Both the position numbers and the translations under genes were made by a program. A DNA stretch of 50,658 bases. Origin: Desulfobulbus elongatus DSM 2908 (GTDB lineage: Bacteria; Desulfobacterota; Desulfobulbia; Desulfobulbales; Desulfobulbaceae). Below, piece after piece: positions 32,666-41,064 of the stretch. How positions within the stretch are numbered: the first letter of the stretch is position 1; the number at the start of each line of letters is the position of its first letter. A model generated the notes under the pieces. It was not told where the DNA came from and did not search any database. It worked only from the letters and a program-made list of their open reading frames with translations. Where the stretch lies: the NCBI RefSeq assembly GCF_000621145.1, contig NZ_JHZB01000029.1, positions 1-50,658 of the forward strand, given 5' to 3'.

Positions 32666-34007
32666 GGTGTTTTGCAAGCGTTGGAGAGGTGGAGTCGGGG
32701 CGGAGCCGAATGGACGGATGTTTGCGCAGCAGGAAATACAGCAGGCCGCCTGCCGCCAGGCTGTTCGTGACCAAGGCAAGGGTCATGGCTGCCGCGGCCC
32801 CTGTCATGCCCCAGAGGGGGATGAGGTGGATGAACAGAACAAGTGCCAGCAGCATTTTCCCCGCCTCGAGCAAAAAGCGAATCTGGGGCAGATCCAGGGA
32901 GTAATAGAGAAAGGACAAGGGCAGATAGAGAGAACTGAACAGATAGCCCAGCAGGAGGATGCGCAGAGGTTGTGCCGCCGCCGCATACTGAGGACCATAG
33001 ATGATCGTGATTGCCAATGGAGCGGCGATTTCGAGCAGAAAAATGCCGAGCAGAATGATGGTCACCGGTCGGGCCGAATCGACAATGTACTGTTTTAAGG
33101 TGGCGCCATTTTCCAGGGCCTGCATGGCCCTGGGAAGGAAAACGGCGCTCATCGAACCGGTGACCACGGCGATGATCATGGTGAATTGGGCGGCCACGCT
33201 ATACAGGCCGAGCGTGTTCAAATCCAGGTATCTGGTCAGCATCATGCCGTCGATGCGGGGAAAGGTGTAAGTGGCGAGAGCCGTGAAGAAGATCCATTTA
33301 CCGAAGCGGGTCATTCGTTGCATGATCTCCGGCTCGAATGTCAAGAGCTGCGGGGTGGAACGCAGCAGGATGACCATGCTGATGCCTGCCGTCAATGCCG
33401 AGACGCCCAGGTACAGCGAGATGACAGGACCGACTTCCCGGATGGGGGTGACCAGGAAAAGGAACAGCAGGCCCAGGCAGGTGATCGCGGTATACAGCCC
33501 TTGCAGGACGGCGAATCGGCCGAATTTTTCCCGAACCTGCAGGGAACTGGCGACGCTGTTCATGACGGAAAGAAGTGAGCCGCAGACGAGGCCGAGGCAG
33601 AGCAGTTCCGATATGTCCGGTTTATGGAAGAATTCGACCGCCAGCAGGTGGCCGGCCGGCCAGGCGCTGAGAAGCATCAGGCCGCAGTAGAGGATTTTCA
33701 TCTGCACGTTGGCCCGCCAGTAACTGGCCGCCCTTCCGGTCGTCTCTCCGCTTTTTGCGAATTTGACGAAGGTGGTGTCAAAGGCCTGGGGAATGACCCA
33801 GGCAGAGAGCATGACGATATAAAAAAAGCTGAACTGGCCGAACCCCTCGCTGCCGAGGAAGCGGGCGATCAGGACATTGTTGGCCAGGGCGAGCACCCTG
33901 GCCATGCCGGTGCCGCAGAGCACCGCGAGGTAGTCTGCCATGGAGCGGTTCGATGAACGGTTCGATGCGCCCCATGGGAGGAGCGCGGCTGCCTTGAGGG
34001 GCTTCAT
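32643..34007 (-). CDS. Wzx-type oligosaccharide flippase
   Basis: 454 residues with about 12-14 hydrophobic helices. The N-terminal part reads AVLCGTGMARVLALANNVLI then ARFLGSEGFGQFSFFY, characteristic of MATE/MOP-superfamily Wzx proteins (GxxxxGxxxF). It should flip the undecaprenyl-linked EPS repeat unit to the periplasm, where the Wzy-like protein encoded upstream polymerises it. The start overlaps the FrhB-like gene by 4 bases. The soluble C-terminus is short and His/Pro-rich (LAKHHDQHPHS). Confidence 0.87.
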   Translation of the reverse strand: MKPLKAAALLPWGASNRSSNRSMADYLAVLCGTGMARVLALANNVLIARFLGSEGFGQFSFFYIVMLSAWVIPQAFDTTFVKFAKSGETTGRAASYWRANVQMKILYCGLMLLSAWPAGHLLAVEFFHKPDISELLCLGLVCGSLLSVMNSVASSLQVREKFGRFAVLQGLYTAITCLGLLFLFLVTPIREVGPVISLYLGVSALTAGISMVILLRSTPQLLTFEPEIMQRMTRFGKWIFFTALATYTFPRIDGMMLTRYLDLNTLGLYSVAAQFTMIIAVVTGSMSAVFLPRAMQALENGATLKQYIVDSARPVTIILLGIFLLEIAAPLAITIIYGPQYAAAAQPLRILLLGYLFSSLYLPLSFLYYSLDLPQIRFLLEAGKMLLALVLFIHLIPLWGMTGAAAAMTLALVTNSLAAGGLLYFLLRKHPSIRLRPDSTSPTLAKHHDQHPHS

Positions 34008-35197
34008 TCACGCTCTCCCGAAACCGGTATCAGGTGCAGGGGGTCGGGCAGATGGGCAATGACCTTATAGAGCACGCCGGGAAGCCTCCACTTGTTCAGG
34101 CATCGTTCCAGGACGGTGGTCTGGATTCGTTCAAGGTGGCCGCCGAGGGCCACGCGGCCCGGCACGTTCCGTCCCTGGTAGAACCTGATCAACCGGGCTT
34201 TGCGCTGCAGGTTCCGCCAGTCGATCGACCTCTTGATATCTGCTGGTGCCAATCGTGGTTCGAAGTGCAGGTGCGGTGTCGCGTGCAGCAGAGTGCTTCC
34301 TGTCGCTGTCCAGGCAATGGCCATGGTCTTGCCCGCCGTGTCGCATGGCTCCAGGCCCCAGGGGTCCGCCAGGGTGATGTCTGCCTTGTAACCGAGCGGA
34401 TTGGGACAGAAAAGGCAGCCGGGGACACGCCAGAGCCTCTTGCCGAAGGGAATTGCGGCGGCCTGCTCCCACTCAAGAGAACGGTTGTCGACCGTAACCC
34501 GGCCTGGCCAGCCATGACCCCGATAATCCACCCGATCCGGTTTGCCCGGCTCGGCGAGTCCGAGTCGTTTGCCGGCAAACCGGGTGAACCCCAGATGTTT
34601 TTGCTGCTTGCAGAGGATTGCGATCCGCAGGAGCGTCTCGACCCGGCCCTTGAGCAACTTTGTGGCGGCAAGGAGTTGGCAGGTTGTCCCCACAATCGCC
34701 ATCGATTTGATCGTTCCTGTGAAACGGAGATGTTCGAGGGCCGTGATGGGCAGATACATGGAGGATGCCACTTGACCGGCATCGAGATGTCCACGGATCA
34801 GGGCGCCTGCCGCCCAGGGGGATTCCTTCTGCCGCATCAGGGTGTAGACTGCCTCGCACTGTCCTTCGCTCAGGCAGCCGGCGAGAAGAGCCCTGGCCGC
34901 GCCCCCGGAAGACGCCGCCTGCCGAATCCGTGTATCCGCATGCCAGGCGAGTCCGGCCTCTTTCATTGTTGGCCAGATAGTGTCTTCCAGGCGAAGAGAG
35001 GGCAACTGATGGGCCGGGCAGACCCTGACGCATGCGCCGCATCGAGTGCATTTTTCAGGAGCCACGCGGATCGTCGCCAGGCCATCCTGATCGACGGTTG
35101 CCGCCAGCGCGTTGTCCTGACAGGATGCCAGGCAGGCGCCGCACTGGCAGCAGCGTTCTTTCCTGAACACGATGGAGCCTGATGCAAGTGACAGCAT
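34004..35197 (-). CDS. FrhB-like (coenzyme F420 hydrogenase/dehydrogenase beta) ferredoxin protein
   Basis: 397 residues from the ATG at 35197. Two 4Fe-4S motifs are clear at the N-terminus: CCQCGACLASC (about 16-26) and CTRCGACVRVC (about 50-60). An FrhB_FdhB N- and C-terminal domain pair follows, with ASSGGAARALL, AIVGTTCQLLA and, later, CLFCPNPLGYKADITLADPW. Members in EPS loci, often beside pyruvyltransferases, are thought to reduce a sugar or cofactor, but this is not settled. An ATGA-type overlap with the flippase and a gap of only 4 bases to the Wzy-like stop place it inside the operon. No F420-biosynthesis gene is nearby. Confidence 0.82.
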   Translation of the reverse strand: MLSLASGSIVFRKERCCQCGACLASCQDNALAATVDQDGLATIRVAPEKCTRCGACVRVCPAHQLPSLRLEDTIWPTMKEAGLAWHADTRIRQAASSGGAARALLAGCLSEGQCEAVYTLMRQKESPWAAGALIRGHLDAGQVASSMYLPITALEHLRFTGTIKSMAIVGTTCQLLAATKLLKGRVETLLRIAILCKQQKHLGFTRFAGKRLGLAEPGKPDRVDYRGHGWPGRVTVDNRSLEWEQAAAIPFGKRLWRVPGCLFCPNPLGYKADITLADPWGLEPCDTAGKTMAIAWTATGSTLLHATPHLHFEPRLAPADIKRSIDWRNLQRKARLIRFYQGRNVPGRVALGGHLERIQTTVLERCLNKWRLPGVLYKVIAHLPDPLHLIPVSGERE

Positions 35198-35201
35198 GGC
35201 G

Positions 35202-36461
35202 TTACTTCGTAGCCGTCTCAGCCTGGCGCGCGAGGGCGTCGGCTTTGTGCCCCAATGCCAGCAGGCCGGTGAACATCGGAAAGACGACGACATTGTAGAT
35301 GATGTTCTGAAAAAACGAGAGGCTGGCAAAGTAGAAGATGGCCACCAGGAGAGGATAGTTGATCTGCCAGAGGCGGTATCGATCCCGGAAAATATTGTCG
35401 ACGATGTTGTGCAGATGAAACCAGATGTACGCCAGAAAGGTCAGAATGCCCCCCTCAATGATAAGGCGGATGTAATCGTTGTGGGGGGCATAGGCTGCCC
35501 CGATTGTCCGGGTGAGAATTGGTTCAATGGCACCGATGCCACTCCCGATCAGGGGATGTTCCCCGATGAGGGGAAACAGTGATTGCCAGGCGGCAATCCG
35601 TCCGCCCAGCGTGTTTTTCGTGCCGAACTCGGTTGCAACGGTCAATTCCATGAACCGTTGATAGAGAACAGGACTGGCCGCGAGCAGCACCAGGAGACAG
35701 AGGCCGATCAGGAGCGGAACGTTGATTGTTTTCCGATACAGTGGCGCTGCGGCCAGCAGGGCCGCGAGGAGGCAGATCCAGGACCCCCTGTTCAGTGAAA
35801 GGACCAGGCTGGCGATCAGCGAAAGAAGGAACGAACCCACGAGCCACCTGCGCCTGGGCGAGTTGCCGCGAAAGAACAGCATGAGTCCGGCGCAGATGGC
35901 GATACAGAGGAATTCACCGTAGGCATTGTATTCCATCAACAGGCTGTCGACACGACGTCCTGCGTAATAGGCTCCTTTCCAGGCATGACCGGTGGCGGTG
36001 ACGAACTGATAATATCCGTACAGCATCGGGATGATGGCGCAGAGCAGGTAAATCCAGAGCAGGCGGTTTATGGACCGGTCGTCTTTGATGCTGTTGTACA
36101 CTAGGATGTACAGGCTGATGGCGGTACATATTTTCAGGCAATGCCCCAGGGAAAGCACATAGCTCGGAGTGGTGAGGAACGAAAGCGAAGAAAAATAGAG
36201 GAGGAGATAGATGGGCAGGATATGCCGGGTCAGGATGATATAGTTTGCTTGCCACAAACGGTTGGTAAACGCGATTGCGATCAGAATGATCGGGAGCACG
36301 GCGGAAAGAGGAACCGAGCCGGCCAGGCTATAGCCCAGTGAAGCATAGGGTTGGATGAGCGGCCGGGTCAGCAGGTACCAGGACACCGATCCCATGGGCG
36401 AGAAAAACAGCAAAAGAAGGATGGCGGCAAGAGAGCCGACAACTGCTTGGGCAAAAAGCAT
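35202..36461 (-). CDS. O-antigen ligase/Wzy-like polymerase
   Basis: 419 residues with about ten to twelve hydrophobic segments. The large periplasmic loop contains RIAAWQSLFPLIGEHPLIGS, then GIGAIEP and APHNDYIRLIIEGGIL, the conserved W...HPL.G.G and HNDY.R...E.G motifs of Wzy/WaaL proteins. With the flippase this suggests a Wzx/Wzy-dependent EPS. It lies 9 bases after the LVIVD gene. Confidence 0.85.
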   Translation of the reverse strand: MLFAQAVVGSLAAILLLLFFSPMGSVSWYLLTRPLIQPYASLGYSLAGSVPLSAVLPIILIAIAFTNRLWQANYIILTRHILPIYLLLYFSSLSFLTTPSYVLSLGHCLKICTAISLYILVYNSIKDDRSINRLLWIYLLCAIIPMLYGYYQFVTATGHAWKGAYYAGRRVDSLLMEYNAYGEFLCIAICAGLMLFFRGNSPRRRWLVGSFLLSLIASLVLSLNRGSWICLLAALLAAAPLYRKTINVPLLIGLCLLVLLAASPVLYQRFMELTVATEFGTKNTLGGRIAAWQSLFPLIGEHPLIGSGIGAIEPILTRTIGAAYAPHNDYIRLIIEGGILTFLAYIWFHLHNIVDNIFRDRYRLWQINYPLLVAIFYFASLSFFQNIIYNVVVFPMFTGLLALGHKADALARQAETATK

Positions 36462-36470
36462 GGAGGCTTC

Positions 36471-37580
36471 TCACCGCAGCCGATGCCGGGTTCTTGCCAA
36501 GAGACTGCTTATCCCGGCCAGGAGCAACAGTGCGCTCGATGGCAGTGGCACGGCAGTGTACTCCGATATGTCGAAGACATGTATGCCGTCGTAGCCGTCG
36601 GCGATGTACAAGCGATTTCCATGCTGGGTGACACCCCAGGCATACCCGACCGTGTCGATGGTTTCGGCAATTTTGATATCAAAGGGATCGGATGTGTCGA
36701 TGATATAAACACCATCATAACCGTTGGTGACCGCGGCATACCTTGCGTTGATCATCTTGATATCAAGCGGAGGTGAGTCGTTCCCTTCCATGTAATTGAT
36801 TGGGAGCAGGAGCTCCGAAGCGAAAACGGGATTGACCGGATCGGAAATATCCAGGCTCTGAATACCGTAACGTTGGGCGATAATGAACGCAAAATCACCT
36901 TGTACGGCGACATCCCAAACCCCTGGATACGCAGTCTGAGGCTTATTGTAATACCCGGCCATGGTCATGGAGGCCGGATCTGAGATATCGACAATGGCCA
37001 AACCACCCCAAGGGTTGGCCACGTAGGAAAAATTATCTTTAAAAGCCATGCCTTGTGCTTCCTTGGGGTATGTTTCATTAGGAATCTTGATCCTCCCTAT
37101 TTCTACCGGCAGAGTAGGATCTTGAATGTCAAAGGCAACCATGCCGCCACTAACCTCGCCCATGAAGAGTATTCCGTTGTAAATTGCCAATGTGTTGGAT
37201 TTATCTTCGGGGAATATTCTTGATAAAAGATTCGGAGATGAAGGGTCCGATATATCGTAAGTCAGAACTCCGCCTGTTCTGTCTGTCATATAGAGAAAGT
37301 TATTATTTTGTAGAACATTATATGTGCTTCTTCCCTGGACATAATCTGGAGTGATCGTTTCTTTCAGGATAATGTTGCCGGGATCATTCAGATATACTAT
37401 CTGAAGTCCATTGAATCCATTGGCAATATAGCCATAGTCTCCATTAATTGTAATATCACGTGAAAATCCTCCTTGATTGAAAGAGCCAATATATTGTGAT
37501 GCTTGGGATTGTTCGCTAAATAATACCATTGATATGGTTATTATTGTAAATAATTGTATATTTTTTATTTTGTTATTCAT
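36471..37580 (-). CDS. LVIVD-repeat beta-propeller with VPLPA-CTERM signal
   Basis: 369 residues. The signal peptide ends near SEQSQA. The body is a chain of about seven LVIVD-type repeats (ITINGDYGYIANGFNGLQIV, then IYNGILFMGEVSGGMVAFDI, AFKDNFSYVANPWGGLAIVD and others), forming a propeller. The C-terminus VPLPSSALLLLAGISSLLAR then TRHRLR is a VPLPA-CTERM sorting signal with the usual hydrophobic helix and basic tail. It is probably an EPS-associated surface or matrix protein, perhaps binding the polymer. The first third is AT-rich. Confidence 0.82.
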   Translation of the reverse strand: MNNKIKNIQLFTIITISMVLFSEQSQASQYIGSFNQGGFSRDITINGDYGYIANGFNGLQIVYLNDPGNIILKETITPDYVQGRSTYNVLQNNNFLYMTDRTGGVLTYDISDPSSPNLLSRIFPEDKSNTLAIYNGILFMGEVSGGMVAFDIQDPTLPVEIGRIKIPNETYPKEAQGMAFKDNFSYVANPWGGLAIVDISDPASMTMAGYYNKPQTAYPGVWDVAVQGDFAFIIAQRYGIQSLDISDPVNPVFASELLLPINYMEGNDSPPLDIKMINARYAAVTNGYDGVYIIDTSDPFDIKIAETIDTVGYAWGVTQHGNRLYIADGYDGIHVFDISEYTAVPLPSSALLLLAGISSLLARTRHRLR

Positions 37581-37695
37581 GTTTGCGTTGTCTCCGTATC
37601 CTTGATTTTATTTTTTATTGTAAATTAATTTTTTTTAAAATTATTTTAACTTTGTCTGGATGTTTTGTGAGCAATTGAATGTTAGTTGCATTTAA
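37581..37695. other. Very AT-rich gap upstream of the LVIVD gene
   Basis: About 115 bases contain long A and T runs. It must hold the ribosome site (GGAGA) of the LVIVD gene and perhaps a promoter. Nothing definite is resolvable beyond that. Confidence 0.4.
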
Positions 37696-38115
37696 TTAAT
37701 GTATAGGGTTGTATGTTTTAATTAATTTAGCAGGATTTCCTGTTGCTATTGTATATTGTGGTACATTTTTTGTGACAACTGCTCCTGCTCCTATAATTGC
37801 TCCATCTTCAATTCTTATTCCGCTTAGTATTATTGCATTCATTCCTATGAATACACGATTTCCAATTATTGTAGTTGTGTAATGTTCTGATTTTCCCTTT
37901 AGGCCTAATTTGTATTTTGCCCAATCATGAGCCAGTATTTTTGCTCCATTGCCGATAAGGCATCTGTCGCCAATAATAACTTTTGCTTTTTTGCTGGTAT
38001 CTATCCAAGCTCCAAAGCTTATTAACGTATTTTTGCCAATAGTCACTCCTCTTGCCCTGTAATACCAGCAGTTAGATTGACGAATTATGGTGATGATTTT
38101 AGAAAGTAGTTTCAT
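37696..38115 (-). CDS. Left-handed beta-helix (hexapeptide) O-acyltransferase
   Basis: 139 residues with the [LIV]GxxxX hexapeptide pattern ([66 protein letters not shown]). The catalytic His is probably the one in LAHDWAKY. It is short, like Maa/WcaF/WbbJ acetyltransferases. It should O-acetylate an EPS sugar, using acetyl-CoA. The gene is strongly AT-rich compared with galU beside it, so it was probably acquired separately. Confidence 0.85.
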   Translation of the reverse strand: MKLLSKIITIIRQSNCWYYRARGVTIGKNTLISFGAWIDTSKKAKVIIGDRCLIGNGAKILAHDWAKYKLGLKGKSEHYTTTIIGNRVFIGMNAIILSGIRIEDGAIIGAGAVVTKNVPQYTIATGNPAKLIKTYNPIH

Positions 38116-38167
38116 GGATGATTTTAAAACAGCACATTCGATGTTTTTTAGGTTCCTCGCTTGTCTG

Positions 38168-39055
38168 TCAATTCCTGAGCATGCCGTTGCTCATCATGGT
38201 CTGCTCAAGAAAAGGGAGCAGTTCACCGCGAAGTTCCGGTCGTTCCAAGGAAAACGCCAGGTTGGCCATCTGCCAGCCGGCCTTGTCGCCGCAGTCGAAA
38301 CGCTTTCCCTCGAACCTGAAGCCGAAAATGGGCTGCTTTTCGAGAAGGATGGACATGGCGTCCGTGACCTGAATTTCATTTCCCGCGCCCACAATCCCTT
38401 TTCCCAGAATATCGAAAATTCTCGGAGTCAGGATATAGCGGCCGATGATGGCCAGATTGGAGGGCGCGTCTTCCTGTTTCGGTTTTTCAACCAGACCCCT
38501 GATCCTGACCACGTCATCCAGCGCGCCTACAGGGTCGACGATGCCATATCGGGAGGTGTCTGCCGGATTGACCTCTTCGATGGCGACAATTGAGGCCCGC
38601 AGGCGGTCGAATTGGTCCATCATCTGGGCCAGCACGGGCACATCGGACTGAATGACATCGTCGGCAAGCAGCACGGCAAAGGGTTCGTCTCCGATGATGT
38701 TTCTGGCGCACCAGATGGCATGGCCAAGCCCCAACGGCTCGTTTTGTCGCGTGTACACGATGGTCCCCGTGGTCGGGACGACAGATGCGACAATTTTGAG
38801 CAGCAGATCCTTGTGTCGTTCCCGCAGCATGTTTTCGAGCTGATACGATCTGTCGAAATGATCTTCGAGGGCGCTTTTTCCCTTGCCGGTAACGAAGATG
38901 ATCTCTTCGATCCCCGAAGCCAGCGCTTCTTCAACGGCGTACTGGATGATCGGCTTGTCGACCAGAGGCAGCATTTCCTTGGGCATGGCCTTGGTTGCCG
39001 GCAGGAATCGGGTCCCCAGGCCGGCGACCGGAAAAACGGCTTTTCGAATTTTCAT
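38168..39055 (-). CDS. galU: UTP-glucose-1-phosphate uridylyltransferase
   Basis: 295 residues, standard GalU length. The N-terminus reads [20 protein letters not shown] then [20 protein letters not shown], the nucleotidyltransferase signature with the catalytic Lys and Arg positions. [16 protein letters not shown] and [10 protein letters not shown] follow. It makes UDP-glucose, a precursor for EPS and for UDP-galactose/UDP-glucuronate. It is the first gene of the minus-strand EPS unit, with the divergent promoter region behind it. Confidence 0.93.
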   Translation of the reverse strand: MKIRKAVFPVAGLGTRFLPATKAMPKEMLPLVDKPIIQYAVEEALASGIEEIIFVTGKGKSALEDHFDRSYQLENMLRERHKDLLLKIVASVVPTTGTIVYTRQNEPLGLGHAIWCARNIIGDEPFAVLLADDVIQSDVPVLAQMMDQFDRLRASIVAIEEVNPADTSRYGIVDPVGALDDVVRIRGLVEKPKQEDAPSNLAIIGRYILTPRIFDILGKGIVGAGNEIQVTDAMSILLEKQPIFGFRFEGKRFDCGDKAGWQMANLAFSLERPELRGELLPFLEQTMMSNGMLRN

Positions 39056-39606
39056 CGTCGATCCAAAGTGGTTGAAGTGTCCGTGGGGTTCGCTGTTGAG
39101 CTTCCGGAGCGTGTCCGTCGAAAACCCGTACCGCCCGCGTCATGAGATAAAGAATGAGCCAACGTGCTGCCGTAAGCAAATACGTTGGTGAGCCGGCCTG
39201 ACGGCTCCCGATATAACCACTGAATTGTTTTGATCAGGTGATGATTCGGCTAGAAGAAAATTTGAGTGTCTGGAAAGTTGCAAACCGGCATCTGGAAAGT
39301 GCTGTCCAAAACCGGCTGACAGCAATGGCAGTATTTCCTGAACCTGTGATTTTATGCGGTATTCTGGGAATGATTTAGTCGGTGTGCGTTGATAATGCCG
39401 AATAATAATACAAATAAAATTATTCTCTAACAGAACTGAAGTACAAATCTCTCGCTCTTCAGCCGCATCTCGTCCGGATCATGTTTCTCCGGCACAGCGT
39501 ACTCGGATACTTGTCAGACAAGAGTGCGGGAAGGCTTCATCGCCCCCAAATCAGCGACCGGCCCGGGCAAAGGATCAAGAGGGCGTCGTCAGGACATGCC
39601 AACGCC
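39056..39606. promoter_or_regulatory. Divergent intergenic region between galU and the sugar-transferase operon
   Basis: About 550 bases between divergent starts. It includes an imperfect direct repeat: TCTGGAAAGTTGCAAACCGG (39269-39288) and TCTGGAAAGT...CCAAAACCGG (39291-39315). An AT-rich stretch at about 39385-39430 is a likely promoter area. Both EPS units should start here. I could not fix a sigma-54 or sigma-70 promoter with confidence, and no gene is supported here; the first 42 codons of a possible extension of the next gene look non-coding. Confidence 0.45.
39269..39315. repeat. Imperfect tandem direct repeat in the divergent EPS promoter region
   Basis: TCTGGAAAGT then a short variable part then AAACCGG occurs twice in a row. 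Two adjacent similar sites between divergent operons suggest a regulator-binding region. The protein is unknown. Confidence 0.4.
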
Positions 39607-41019
39607 ATGTTGCAGCAACAGGTTTACATCATAAACGTCGTTCTCATGGGCCTCGACGCCCTGTTGGTTATTGCCGCGGGGTATTCCGCCTATTACGGCT
39701 GCATTCATCTGGGCGGCGTTTTCGGGGTCGAGCCCCTGCCGGACCAGTTTACCCTGCTGACCTCCATTGTCGGAGTGATGTTCATCAACAACTATTTTTT
39801 TGGCTCCCTGGGCCTGTATGGTGACAAGGCGCCTGCGAGTTTGGTCACGGTTGTCTTTTCCGTCTTCAAGGTCGTTCTCGCTGACTTCCTGTTTCTGAGT
39901 TCGACTATTTTTTTCTACGAACCGACCCGTTTCCCGCGTGGGTTTCTTTTTCTGTTTTCGGTTTCTACTTTCGGGTACATTTCAATATTACGTGTTTTTT
40001 CAACACGTTATATTGTGAAAGATGCGCGGGGTAGCCACCGGTCGCGGAAGATGCTCATCGTCGGCGACCGGGAAAGAGGGATGGTCGTATCCCATGCACT
40101 ACGTAAACAGATGAGCTGGGGACACGATGTCGTTGGCAGGTTGTGCGAAAATGCATCTGGGCAATGTGACCCCGACTGTCTGGGAGCGATAGAAATGCTG
40201 GAAACAGTGCTCCGCGAGCGGCCCGTCGATGAAGTCGTTTTTGCCCTGCATGGCGACCGAAGGACAGATTTGCAGAAATATTTACAAATTTGCAGGAAGA
40301 TGGGGGTGTCGGTCAGGATTCTCCCCGCGCTTTGGAATCCTGGTGAATGCTCGATGACCGTCGAACGGTGTCAAGGGATACCGTTCATCAATCTGCAGGC
40401 CGGCAGTTTCAACGCCAATGGATTGCTTTATAAGCGGATTCTCGATGTTGTCGGCGGCGCTGTCGGCTTTCTCGTTCTTGCCGGTGTTTTCCCCTTCATT
40501 GCCGTGGCGATCAAGCTCGATTCACCCGGACCTGTCATTTTCCGCCAGAAAAGGAAAGGTCAACATGGCAGGATCTTTGAACTCTATAAGTTCAGGACCA
40601 TGTATGAGAATGCCGAGGAAATGAAAAAAGAGCTGATGGGCAGGAATGAGATGAACGGGCACATGTTCAAGCTGGAGAATGATCCTCGCGTGACCAAGGT
40701 CGGGAAATGGTTGCGGACCACTTCGCTCGATGAATTGCCGCAATTTCTCAACGTGCTGAAGGGTGAAATGAGCCTTGTGGGAACGCGCCCTCCCACCATT
40801 CAGGAAGTGGAAATGTATCAGCTTGAGCATTTGAAGCGAATAGCTGCCAAGCCAGGTATCACCGGATTGTGGCAGATTTCCGGGCGAAATAAGATCAAGG
40901 ATTTTGAAAAGGTTGTCGAGCTTGATTGCCAATATCTTGATAATTGGCATTTTTTTCAAGATATTAAGATTCTGTTGAAGACAGTGATGGTGGTCTTGCA
41001 AAGAAAAGGCGCGTTGTAA
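39607..41019 (+). CDS. Polyprenyl-phosphate sugar-phosphate transferase (WcaJ/EpsB-like)
   Basis: 470 residues from ATG 39607 (MLQQQVYIINVVLMGLDALL). Four to five hydrophobic helices fill residues about 10-160, followed by a CoA-binding-like middle domain. One more helix (VVGGAVGFLVLAGVFPFIAV) precedes the bacterial sugar-transferase domain with RQKRKGQHGRIFELYKFRTM, TSLDELPQFLNVLKGEMSLV and GLWQISGRN. It should load the first sugar phosphate onto undecaprenyl phosphate. The ribosome site is weak, and the longer ATG at 39481 adds an atypical extension. Confidence 0.88.
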   Translation: MLQQQVYIINVVLMGLDALLVIAAGYSAYYGCIHLGGVFGVEPLPDQFTLLTSIVGVMFINNYFFGSLGLYGDKAPASLVTVVFSVFKVVLADFLFLSSTIFFYEPTRFPRGFLFLFSVSTFGYISILRVFSTRYIVKDARGSHRSRKMLIVGDRERGMVVSHALRKQMSWGHDVVGRLCENASGQCDPDCLGAIEMLETVLRERPVDEVVFALHGDRRTDLQKYLQICRKMGVSVRILPALWNPGECSMTVERCQGIPFINLQAGSFNANGLLYKRILDVVGGAVGFLVLAGVFPFIAVAIKLDSPGPVIFRQKRKGQHGRIFELYKFRTMYENAEEMKKELMGRNEMNGHMFKLENDPRVTKVGKWLRTTSLDELPQFLNVLKGEMSLVGTRPPTIQEVEMYQLEHLKRIAAKPGITGLWQISGRNKIKDFEKVVELDCQYLDNWHFFQDIKILLKTVMVVLQRKGAL

Positions 41020-41064
41020 GTCGATTCACTCCAGGGAAATGACACGATTTGGGAAGGGATGGAT

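Noticed and set aside
39481-39606. Longer N-terminus of the sugar-phosphate transferase from ATG 39481
   Set aside because: The 42 extra residues are Arg/Ser/Gly-rich with no family counterpart and precede the normal start of such proteins.
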